A DNA stretch of 64,000 bases from Bacteroidota bacterium (GTDB taxonomy: Bacteria > Bacteroidota > Bacteroidia > Flavobacteriales_E > Vicingaceae). The stretch is from positions 62,001-126,000 of the forward strand of contig JABFGJ010000010.1 in assembly GCA_013112545.1 (NCBI GenBank). The letters are read 5' to 3'. The notes beneath the pieces were generated by a model. That model was not told where the DNA came from. It did no database searches and saw nothing but the letters and a program-made list of their open reading frames with translations. How positions within the stretch are numbered: the first letter of the stretch is position 1; each line of letters opens with the position of its first letter. Below, in pieces: positions 25,977 to 36,500 of the stretch. Both the position numbers and the translations under genes were made by a program.

Positions 25977-27692
25977 TTATTTAAATGTTTTATTAATCTC
26001 TTGATGTATAAAAGATGCCAATTCTTTCACGTATTCACTTGAAAAGTCGAATGATATTCCTGCTGTTTCATAGATTTCTCCAATTGACTTGGTATAACCT
26101 AATGATAGCGCATCTTTATATTGTTGTATTGTTTTTTCTGGATTTTCCCGAAAGTTTTTCCAGATTGCTATAGCTCCTAATTGAGCCATGCCATATTCGA
26201 TGTAATAAAAAGGAACTTCGTACAAATGAAGTTGTTTTTGCCACATGTTTTTTCGATCATCTTCATATCCAGTCCAATCGACAGTATTAGAGCCAAATTC
26301 ATTAAGTAAACTCAGCCAGTAATTTTCTCTATCTGCTACTGTGTGAGAAGGCTTGGTGTATATCCAATGTTGAAATTTATCAATACATGCAACCCAAGGT
26401 AAGGTGGATAAAATATCGAGTAATTGATCTCTTTTTGCTCGGGTTATATCTTCCTCATTATCGAAAAAAACATCCCAGTGATCCATGCTTATTAATTCCA
26501 TACTCATGGAAGCTAATTCAGCAATTTCAGAAGTGAGGTTTTTAAATTCTACCAGCTCTAGAGGGTGGCTCAAAACTGAATGAATGGCATGTCCGCCTTC
26601 ATGTACCATGGTGGTTATATCCCTAAAAGAGCCCACAGCATTCATGTATATAAACGGATATCCAGATTCGTAAAGTGGATAGTTAAACCCTCCTGGAGCT
26701 TTGCCCTTTTTAGACTCTAAATCCAAGTGCTTTTTTTCTTGCATTTGAATCAAGCAATTAGCGAAAAAAGGATCCAATTTAGAAAAACAGGCTATGGTTT
26801 TACTTAATAGTTCTTCTCCAGTTTCAAAGGGTTTTAAAGGGGCTTTGCCTTCAATATCAACAGCATTATCCCATGGTTTTAGCTTGTCTAATTGCAAAAG
26901 TTCTTTTCTTTTTAATTGGACTTCTTCCGCTAAAGGGACAACGTATTTTTTGATAGACTCGTGAAATTCAAAACAATCTTCTGGACTATAATCAAAGCGT
27001 GCCATAGCTTCGAATTTATAATCTCTATAGTTATCAAAACCCGCATTAATAGCAACTTGAGTTCTTAATTGAATTAATTGATTAAATAATTCATTCAAAG
27101 AATCTTTGTCTTGTAATCTTCTTTTTGAAATTAAATCAAAAACGCGCTCTCTGATAGTTCGATCTGTTTCTTTTAAAAATTTTGAAGCTTGCTGAATGGT
27201 GTATTCTTTCTCATTATAGTTGATACTCATTTCAGCAGAAATGGCTCCGTATTTTTGAGAATCCTCTTCTAATTTAGTTAAAAGGGGAATATTTTCCTCT
27301 CGATATAATTTGATTTGGTTTTCAACTGTTCTCAGTAAAATTTTAAATTCACTTTGATTTAAGTCTTTTTTATATTCTGAAGAAGATAATTTTTTGTTTA
27401 GTTGATCTTCAAAAGGAGCAATCTTCGGATTAATTTCTTGTACGAAATAGTGAAATTTTTTGGCTAATTCTTGATCTCTAGTGTCAATATTCATACGAAT
27501 ATATCGCCAAGCAAATTCTTCTTCTAGCGCAGCATCTAATTCACTTTTGTCTTTAAGCCATTGAATTAATTCAACAGTGTTTTTTATTTTTCGACTAATT
27601 AACTCTTCAAAATAAGGCGCAATATTTTCCCATAAGAATTCTAAATTCTTAGCAATATATTTCCGTTCCAAAGGTGGAAGTATGTGATTCAT
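25977..27692 (-). CDS. M3-family oligoendopeptidase
   Basis: A 571-residue zinc metallopeptidase of family M3 (oligoendopeptidase F/thimet type) that degrades short peptides in the cytoplasm. The zinc site is H364-E365-G-G-H368 in MVHEGGHAIHS, with the third ligand region following (NLTSEIAELASMSMELIS). The N-terminus PPLERKYIAKNLEF and the ARFDYSPEDCFEFHESIKKYV segment fit the family. There is no signal peptide. It sits between DUF5606 and purB with gaps of 5 and 6 nt, a compact operon. Confidence 0.92.
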   Translation of the reverse strand: MNHILPPLERKYIAKNLEFLWENIAPYFEELISRKIKNTVELIQWLKDKSELDAALEEEFAWRYIRMNIDTRDQELAKKFHYFVQEINPKIAPFEDQLNKKLSSSEYKKDLNQSEFKILLRTVENQIKLYREENIPLLTKLEEDSQKYGAISAEMSINYNEKEYTIQQASKFLKETDRTIRERVFDLISKRRLQDKDSLNELFNQLIQLRTQVAINAGFDNYRDYKFEAMARFDYSPEDCFEFHESIKKYVVPLAEEVQLKRKELLQLDKLKPWDNAVDIEGKAPLKPFETGEELLSKTIACFSKLDPFFANCLIQMQEKKHLDLESKKGKAPGGFNYPLYESGYPFIYMNAVGSFRDITTMVHEGGHAIHSVLSHPLELVEFKNLTSEIAELASMSMELISMDHWDVFFDNEEDITRAKRDQLLDILSTLPWVACIDKFQHWIYTKPSHTVADRENYWLSLLNEFGSNTVDWTGYEDDRKNMWQKQLHLYEVPFYYIEYGMAQLGAIAIWKNFRENPEKTIQQYKDALSLGYTKSIGEIYETAGISFDFSSEYVKELASFIHQEINKTFK

Positions 27693-27697
27693 AAATC

Positions 27698-28243
27698 TTA
27701 TTTTCCTCTGCCAGCAGATTTGGTAATTTTTGCTCCACCTTTTGCAGCTGTTGGCTTTTTAGGCGCAGCCTTTTTTGCTGTTGTCGCTTTTTTAGGCTTG
27801 GTTTCTTTTTTTGCTGTTGTTTGTTTTTTATCTTCTCCTTTTTCCTCTTTTTCTTCCTCTTCTATTTTTAACAAATCTTTGCCAAGCAATAAATTATACC
27901 ACTGAACTATCTTTTTTAAATCCGAATTGTAAACTCGTTCAGCATCATAATTTGGCAAAATTTCTTTGATGTAAGCTTTTAATTCTGCTTCACTAGTTTT
28001 ATGAGAAATGGCTTCTTTGCCTGCTTCTTTTTTATAAATTTTTTCAAAAACTTCACCTAAAAGTACATCTTCTTCATACGTGTAAATGCTGATATCATCC
28101 AAAGAACTCACACGTTGACTGCCTTGTACAGGAAATCGTTTTCCATCTATTAACGACTCTACGATGATTCCGTTTTTACTTTGTGTAACGATTTTTGATA
28201 AACCAGGCTTGCCAGCTATTGAGATTATTCCAGTTAATTTCAT
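27698..28243 (-). CDS. DUF5606 protein with basic Lys/Ala/Pro-rich tail
   Basis: 181 residues. The first about 130 (MKLTGIISIAGKPGLSKIV, FPVQGSQRVSSLDDISIYTY, YDAERVYNSDLKKIVQWYNLL) match the DUF5606 family as I remember it, a small conserved protein of Bacteroidota of unknown function. After an acidic stretch (EEEEKEEKGED) the last about 45 residues are a low-complexity Lys/Ala/Thr/Pro tail like those of histone H1-like proteins, so nucleic-acid binding is possible. It is first in the operon with the M3 peptidase and purB, and has a -7 box upstream. Confidence 0.82.
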   Translation of the reverse strand: MKLTGIISIAGKPGLSKIVTQSKNGIIVESLIDGKRFPVQGSQRVSSLDDISIYTYEEDVLLGEVFEKIYKKEAGKEAISHKTSEAELKAYIKEILPNYDAERVYNSDLKKIVQWYNLLLGKDLLKIEEEEKEEKGEDKKQTTAKKETKPKKATTAKKAAPKKPTAAKGGAKITKSAGRGK

Positions 28244-28270
28244 TTAAATAGTATTGTGATTTTAAGCCCT

Positions 28271-28278
28271 CAAATATA
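28271..28278 (-). promoter_or_regulatory. predicted -7 box for DUF5606 operon
   Basis: CAAATATA on the + strand reads TATATTTG on the minus strand, a full match to TAnnTTTG, 28 nt upstream of the ATG at 28243. No clear -33 box is seen. Confidence 0.5.
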
Positions 28279-28350
28279 CAGAATTGAAAAAATTTAGTAA
28301 TGAAAATTTATAAAAGATGATTTTAATATTTAACGTTAATATATTTATTG

Positions 28351-28358
28351 TATATTTG
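28351..28358 (+). promoter_or_regulatory. predicted -7 box for T9SS type-A protein gene
   Basis: TATATTTG matches TAnnTTTG and lies 29 nt before the ATG at 28388. The -33 region is only weakly matched. It is divergent from the DUF5606 promoter 72 bp away. Confidence 0.5.
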
Positions 28359-28387
28359 ATTCGTTATTAATTTAAAACTAGACAATT

Positions 28388-30394
28388 ATGAAAGCTAATC
28401 TAACAAACACAACCTTATTGCTAATCTTTTTATTTATTTCAAATTCTGTAAAAAGTCAATTTATCAAATCGTTTAATACCAATAAAGATCATAATCACTA
28501 TGGATTAAAAATTATTGATGATGATGCATTAATGGCAGGTACGGTTTACCCTATGAACTCCTTAACAAATACAGATATACATGTACAAAGAGTTGATAAA
28601 AATGGTGTGTTATTGTGGGAAAAATATATTGATATAGGGTCTTCTGAACGTTGTTTAGGAATTTCTCTTGTTGATGAAACTGCATTTGCTATTTCTGGAA
28701 CAATTAAAGATAAAAATATTTGGAAAACATTTATAATGAAAATCGATCCTTCCAATGGTAATGTTCTAGATTATGTAATTATAAATCCAAATTTCCAAGG
28801 TGGATATAATAACCAATTTGGAGTAGATATAGTTTATTCTAGTCATGCAAATCAATTTTTTTTGCTAGGTCATATACATAATGGAGTTGATGAAACTCTA
28901 AATATAACAGCATTAGATTTTAACCTAAATATTGTATGGTCTAAGAGGTTAGATCAATCTGCTGGGGGGCGAAGTCATACTATTATTGAAATAGAAGGTG
29001 CAGGTTTATATCTCCCTAATATAGGTCTTGCATTAGATTATACAGGTGCTTTATTATGGCAACTTGGTGGAGTTGGAAACTATGCATCCGCAATTTATGA
29101 TCCTTCAACTGACAAGATATTTGCTTTGTTTGAATATGCTGATTTTGTAGTTTATGAAATTTCGGATGCGTCACTACCCAGTGCTTTTATATCAAATTCT
29201 AAATTATATGATTATAATAAGCCTTTTATTAACAATTCAACAATATATACTTTCGAAGGGCAGACTAATGGCATCACAATTGACGCTCAGAGTAACTCTT
29301 TGGCAATTTTAGTTTATATAACTGAAGATGCATATAGAGGATATACTCAACATCCTATTATATTAACTCTTGATAAGAGTACACTTAATCCAATTTCGAT
29401 GCAGTTTATTGAAACTTTAAAATCAAAAATGTTTCTAAGTACAATGATAAATCATGATCAGGGTGCTTTTGGGCCCGGTGGACCAGGTTCTGTTAATTAT
29501 GCTTTAGTAAATACTCATTCAAATTCTTTAACTCCCTGGTTAGATGGTTTTGGGTATGTAGATTATCGTGCTTGGAATCCAACAGAACCCAATGCTGTGT
29601 TTGATGTTGAATTAGTTCAAACTGATGTTTTAGGTAAGACATATTCATCTTGTGAGATTGATTTAACACCTCAAGACTACCCAATTGCACTCAATGTTAC
29701 CTTAGAAATTACTTCTGAGTCTGATAATTATAATATAATTAGACCTAATTATGTATTGTCAACTTCCAACCATGAAGAAATTAGTGATTGTTTTGAATTT
29801 AATCCTTGCAGTATAGATGTAGAGTTATTTTCAACTACATATATAGATTGTTTTGAAAAATCTTTTTCCTTTCCATTTACATCTATTGGTGGAACATATA
29901 TTACAGGTTATACCGTTGATTGGGGTGATGGATCTCCTAATAGTACTGGTAGTGTACTTGGTAGTTATCCTATCCCTGAAAACCATCAATTCTTGGGTTC
30001 AAAATGTTCGTATGAAGTTTGTATCACAATTAGTGGTATAGGTATGGACGGTTTTACTTGTTCTGAAACTAGATGCCAAACAATTTTCATGTTAAATTAT
30101 GGTAGTTGTCCAGGTTGTTCTAATAATAGGTTGAAATTTAATGAAGAGATTAATTATACTGAAAATCAATTAGAAACTGTTATATACCCTAATCCTGCTT
30201 CTAATACAATAATGCTTATTTCTAGTGATAAAATAAATTGGGTTAATTTTTTTAGTATTAATGGAAAGCTAATAAAGCAAGAATTTATTGGTAATGATGA
30301 AATAATTGATGTTACATCTTTTAATTCAGGGATATACATAATAGAAATTCATACAGATTTTAAAGTAGAAAGAAAAAAATTAGTGATAAAATAA
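28388..30394 (+). CDS. secreted protein with T9SS type-A sorting domain
   Basis: 668 residues. A signal peptide (TLLLIFLFISNSVKSQ) is followed by about 450 residues that look like a beta-propeller or related repeat fold (recurring short strands, GVLLWEKYIDIGSSERCLGI). A Cys-containing PKD-like part follows near 480-590 (TVDWGDGSPNSTG). The last about 75 residues are a T9SS type-A sorting domain: VIYPNPASNTIMLIS, FFSINGKLIKQ, FNSGIYIIEIHTD, KKLVIK. It is exported across the outer membrane by the type IX system and probably attached to the surface or released. Substrate unknown. Confidence 0.85.
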   Translation: MKANLTNTTLLLIFLFISNSVKSQFIKSFNTNKDHNHYGLKIIDDDALMAGTVYPMNSLTNTDIHVQRVDKNGVLLWEKYIDIGSSERCLGISLVDETAFAISGTIKDKNIWKTFIMKIDPSNGNVLDYVIINPNFQGGYNNQFGVDIVYSSHANQFFLLGHIHNGVDETLNITALDFNLNIVWSKRLDQSAGGRSHTIIEIEGAGLYLPNIGLALDYTGALLWQLGGVGNYASAIYDPSTDKIFALFEYADFVVYEISDASLPSAFISNSKLYDYNKPFINNSTIYTFEGQTNGITIDAQSNSLAILVYITEDAYRGYTQHPIILTLDKSTLNPISMQFIETLKSKMFLSTMINHDQGAFGPGGPGSVNYALVNTHSNSLTPWLDGFGYVDYRAWNPTEPNAVFDVELVQTDVLGKTYSSCEIDLTPQDYPIALNVTLEITSESDNYNIIRPNYVLSTSNHEEISDCFEFNPCSIDVELFSTTYIDCFEKSFSFPFTSIGGTYITGYTVDWGDGSPNSTGSVLGSYPIPENHQFLGSKCSYEVCITISGIGMDGFTCSETRCQTIFMLNYGSCPGCSNNRLKFNEEINYTENQLETVIYPNPASNTIMLISSDKINWVNFFSINGKLIKQEFIGNDEIIDVTSFNSGIYIIEIHTDFKVERKKLVIK

Positions 30395-30517
30395 ATAGAA
30401 AATAATAAAATAGGAGAATATTATAGTAATTTAAAAACTTAGCAACTATTAAATAAAAAAACACGTCTTCATTTATTAGTTATATGCTTATTTTAGTGGA
30501 TTGATAAATACACATCG

Positions 30518-33500
30518 ATGTTTAAGAATTTTATATACGTTTTCTCTTTCTTTTTAGCCTTATCACTAGGCTTTTCAACCGAATCAAAAGCCACGCACAT
30601 TATGGGTGGTGAAATCACCTGGGAATGTAATGGCAGTGGTCAATACATTTTTTCATTTAGTGTTTACCGAGATTGTAGCGGAAATGATTTAAGTCCAGAT
30701 GGAAGAGGAGAGTTATATGTCCATAACTATCCCAGTGTAGGACAGCGTTTAAAATTGAAAGAAAACGCAGCTGATCCCGATACTGAGCCAAGTGTAATAG
30801 CGAATTGGAGAGGGACTGGTTCAAATTCGGCAATAGCTCCAGAGTGTAGAGGAGGCAGTCCTATAAATTGTAATTCAGGTGCTTTTCAGGATTTGGCGGT
30901 ATATGAATACAAACGTGTTACCCAACCTATCACTTTAGCTGGTACTCCTCCACCCCAAGGTTGGGTGATTACTTTTGATGATCTTGACCGAAATGCAACC
31001 GATAATTTACCTCAATCTGGTGTTACCTTTCGTGCTAAAATATTCCCACATTCTGGTTCTGTTGCTGGTCAATGTGTTGATAATTCTCCCAAATTTAGAG
31101 AGAAACCAACGAGTTTAATTTGTTTGAATCAAAATTTTACTTATAACCACAATGCTACAGATGATGAGTTAGATTCTCTAGATTATCGATGGGCACAACC
31201 ATTAGGTCAAGTAGGAAATGGGCCCAATAATGTTTTTATTGATGGGGTATATCCAGGTCCTCTTGTATTTACTAATGGGTATGCATTTAATAATCCATTT
31301 CCTGGGCCTGAAAGTTTAAATCGAAGAAATGGAGAAATTATTTTAAGTCCGAATGCAGCTGGAAAATACGTATCTGTAATTCGAGTAATCGCATATAAAT
31401 GTGGAGAGCCAGTAGCCGAAATTTATCGAGAATTGCAATCAGTTGTTTCTAGTAATTGTAATGTTAGCAACACTAAACCAACATTTACGCCACCATTTAA
31501 TGGAAACACAACATTTAAAGATACTGTTCGCGCAGGAGACTTAGTAACTTTTAACATTACTGCAGATGACTTTGCGAGCATAGACTTGTCAACTATCCCG
31601 CCTTATTTAGGAGATAGTTTAACTTTAGAAGCTTCTGGTTTGCAGTTTGGAACTAATTTTACAAACGCAAATTCAGGTTGTATCAATCCACCTTGTGCTA
31701 CTTTAACTAAATCATTACCTTATAAATCCAATTGGCAAATCAATGAAACCTTTAGGTGGCAAACGGATTGTAATCATGTATCATTTACAGATCAATGTGT
31801 AAGCGGCCAGAATACCTATACTTTTGTAATTACCGTAAAGGATGATAATTGCCCCATTCCAGCTTTAAACATTGCAACCATCTCCATTACTGTAGTTGGA
31901 GATTCGGTTATCCTTTCACCCAAATTAAATTGTGTGAATGTAAAAACAAATGGAGATGTAGAACTTGATTGGAATACAACTCCAAACATCAATAGCTCAT
32001 TTACTGCTTGGTTGATTTATTCTTCAACGGATAGAAATGGCCCCTTTACTTTAATTGATACGGTAAAGAATTACAATACCACAACCTATACTCATGTTGG
32101 TGCAGGGGCAAATACGCAACAACGTTTTTACCATGTTAGAAGTTTATCTGGTTGTAAGGGTGTTGTAACCAATGTCGCAAGAGACACCGTGGGAACTATT
32201 TTTGTTAATCCACAAACGGCCCCAACTGTTGTGAATGTCAATTGGACACCATTAAATACGCCAAATCCTGTTGGTTCGGCAAATCAATATCGAGTGTTTA
32301 GAGAATATCCTTTAGGTTCAGGATTGAATTTTTATCAGAATACGGCGAACACGACTCTTGCCGAAAATTTTACGCCTTGTGAAGACGATGTTAGATACAG
32401 AGTAGAATTAGTAAATGCCGCCGAGGGTTGTACATCCTCGTCAAATATTTCTGATTATCATTTCAAATTCCCAGATCCACAAACCAAATTTTCCTTTCCA
32501 GCGAATCCTTGTCCTGCACAAATTATAAACTTTAACAATCAAACAACAATTGCTGGTGGACCTATGTCTTTTTTATGGGATTTTGGAGATTTGACAACTT
32601 CAACCTTAACAAACCCAACACATGCATATGCAAATCCGGGTACTTATACTGTTAGTTTAACAGCCACTTCTAGTAAAGGCTGTGATTCTACCTATACACA
32701 ACAAATAACCATTACAAGACCTAATGCAAATGCTGGGCCTAATAAAGCCATTTGTCCGGGAGGATCTGTTACCATCGGAGGTTCTCCAACTTCTACTACA
32801 ACGGGTGTATCGTATGCCTGGTCTCCAGCATCAACTTTAAATAATCCGTCTAGTCCAAACCCTCTAGCTAGCCCTAATGTAACTACAATTTATACGGTAA
32901 CCGTTACTGATGGAAATGGATGTTCTCAAACATCAAGCATGACTGTTACTGTAAACCAACAACCGACAGCCGATGCTGGTTTGCCACAAACCATTTGCAA
33001 TGGAGCTTCTACTATTATTGGAGGTTCACCAACAGGTACTCCAGCCAACTCAACTTATTTGTGGAATAATGCAAGTACTTTAGATGATGCAACTGATCCA
33101 AACCCTATTGCAAGCCCAACCATTACAACCACTTATACGGTTACAGTTACAAGTGGAGTTAATTGTACGGCAACCGATCAAGTAACCATAACTGTAATTC
33201 CAGCACCAGGGGCAAATGCAGGTGCTGATAAAAATATCTGTCCTGGAAGTTCAGTACAAATTGGTGGTTCACCAACTACAACTTCGTCTAACGCAAGTTA
33301 TGCATGGAATAATGCAGCGACTTTAACTAATGCAAGCCTTGCGAACCCAGTAGCGAGCCCTACAGTAACAACTACTTATACCGTAACAGTTACAGGAACT
33401 AATGGCTGTACTAGTACAGATGATGTCATTGTTAATGTATATCCAACAGTAACTGCAGATGCTGGTTTAGCATCTTATCAACTTTGTAGAGGAAACTCGG

Positions 33501-36500
33501 TCGTAATTGGTGGGGTTTCTACTGGAACAGCACCATTAACTTACAATTGGAGTAATGGTGGTACGCTATCTAGTACAATTATTCAGAAACCAACAGCAAA
33601 CCCAACGTCAACTACAACTTATCGTTTAACAGTAACTGATGCTAATGGATGCTCTGGAATTGATCAAACAACTGTTATAGTTAATAATCTTCCTGTCGCT
33701 AATGCTGGAGCAGACGATGTGATTTGCGCAGGCGAAAGTTCACAATTGGGCGTTGCAACAAATCCATTATATAGCTATGCATGGAACAATGCAGGAAGTT
33801 TGAATAATGCAACAATATCCAACCCTATTGCTACACCGAACGTAACGACAACTTATACGGTTACCGTTACCGAAACATCAACGGGATGTACTAAAACCGA
33901 CCAAGTAACTGTAACTGTAAATCCACTTCCATTAGTTAATGCTGGCGCAGATGTCACCATATGTAATACTGGGGCAGCGCAATTGGGAACAGCAACAGTA
34001 GCTGGCTATACATATTCATGGAACAATGGAACGAGTTTAACAAGTTCTATAATTTCGAATCCAATAGCCACACCTTCAGTAACAACAACTTATACTGTAA
34101 CCGTTACCCAAACATCAACTGGATGTACCGCCACTGACCAAGTGACCGTGAGCGTAAATGCCTTGCCTAATTTAGCATGGACTTACGCAAACACCTGCTT
34201 AGGAAATGGGACTAAATTTACAAACACATCAACAGGAAGCACACAATACACTTGGGATTTTGGCGATGGAGTAGGAACTTCAAATCTTAAAAGCCCAACA
34301 TATACCTATGCTAACCCAGGAACTTATACAGTAAAATTAATAGCTGGTAATACAACCACAGCATGTAAAGATTCTTTATCTAAAACTGTCGTTATAAAGG
34401 CACTTCCAATAGCAAATGCTGGAGCCGATGTTACAATCTGTAATCGAGATAATATACTTATTGGAACAGCAACAACAGCAGGATATACTTACTTGTGGAA
34501 TAATGGCGCAAGTTTATCTAACACAACAATTTCTAATCCAATAGCTAACCCTGTAGTAACAACAACTTATACTGTAACCGTTACTGAAACAGCAACAGGG
34601 TGTTTTGCTACAGATGCGGTTACTATAACCGTTGACCCAGTTCCGGTTTCCAACTTTACGACTTCAAACTTATGCGTTGGAAGCTCTACTCAATTTAACA
34701 ATTCATCAACAGGAGGTTCAAGCTATTTATGGAATTTTGGAGATGGTACACCAACATCTAATTTGCAAAACCCAACACATGTATATGCTACAACAGGAAC
34801 TTATACTGTGAAATTAGTTGTCAGCAATAACAATGGCACAACGAATTGTAAAGACTCGATTTCAAAAACAATTATTATTAAAGCTCTTCCTGTCGCTAAT
34901 GCTGGAGCAGACGATGTGATTTGCGCTGGCGAAAGTTCACAATTGGGCGTAGCATCAAATCCATTATATAGCTATGCATGGAACAATTCAGGTAGTTTAA
35001 ATAATGCAGCAATATCCAACCCTATTGCTACACCGAACGTAACGACAACTTATACGGTTACCGTTACCGAAACATCAACTGGATGTACTAAAACCGACCA
35101 AGTAACTGTAACTGTAAATCCACTTCCATTGGTGGATGCTGGAGCAGATGTCACCATATGTAATACAGATTTTGCACAATTGGGAACAGCTAATGTAGTA
35201 GGATACACTTACCTATGGAACAATGGAGCGAGCCTAACAAGTACAGTAATATCCAATCCTATTGCAAATCCATCTGTAACAACAACTTATACGGTAGTTG
35301 TAACCCAGACAGCCACAGGATGTACCGCCACTGACCAAGTGACCGTAAGTGTAAATGCACTCCCTAACTTAGCTTGGACTTATGCTGATACTTGCTTGGG
35401 AGATGGAACAAGATTCACAAATACAACAACGGGAAGCTCACAATACACTTGGGATTTTGGCGACGGGGTTGGAACTTCAAACCTCCAAAACCCAACTTAT
35501 ACTTATGCCAATCCAGGGACATATACAGTAAAACTAATTGCTGGCGATGCTACAACCTCTTGTAGCGATTCCTTATCAAAAACCATCATAATAAAAGCAT
35601 TACCAATAGCAGATGCTGGAGCAGATGTAACCATTTGCGATCGAGATAATATAACGATAGGAACAGCAACAACCGCAGGATATACTTATCTGTGGGATAA
35701 TGGTGCTAGTTTATCAAGTACCATAATTTCTAATCCAATAGCTAACCCTGCAGTAACGACAACTTATACTGTAACCGTTACTGAAACAGCAACAGGATGT
35801 TTTGCTACAGATGCTATTACTATAACCGTTGACCCAGTTCCAGTAGCCAACTTCTCAGTATCTGATACTTGTGTAGGAAGTTCTACTCAATTTAACAATA
35901 CATCAACAGGAGGTTCAAGCTATTTATGGAATTTTGGAGATGGGACTGCAACATCAAACTTGCAAAACCCAACACATGTATATGCTGCAACAGGGATTTA
36001 TACTGTAAAATTAGTTGTCAGCAATAACAATGGAACAACGAATTGTAAAGACTCGATTTCAAAAACGATAGAAATTAAAGCCTTACCAGTTGCCGATGCT
36101 GGAGCAGACGATGTAATTTGCGCAGGAGAAAGTTCACAATTGGGCGTTGCAACAAATCCATTATATAGCTATGCATGGAACAATGCAGGTAGTTTAAATA
36201 ATGCAGCAATTTCTAACCCTATTGCTACACCAGCTATTACTACAACATATACAGTTACCGTTACCGAAACATCAACTGGATGTACAAACACCGACCAAGT
36301 AACAATTACAGTAGATCCGCTTCCATTGGTTGATGCCGGAGCAGATGTCACCATATGTAATACAGATTCTGCACAATTGGGAACAGCAACAACGGCAGGC
36401 TATACTTATTTGTGGGACAATGCAGCGACACTAAACTTTAACACCATATCTAACCCTAAAGCAGGGCCATCGATTACGACAACCTATACAGTTACAGTAA

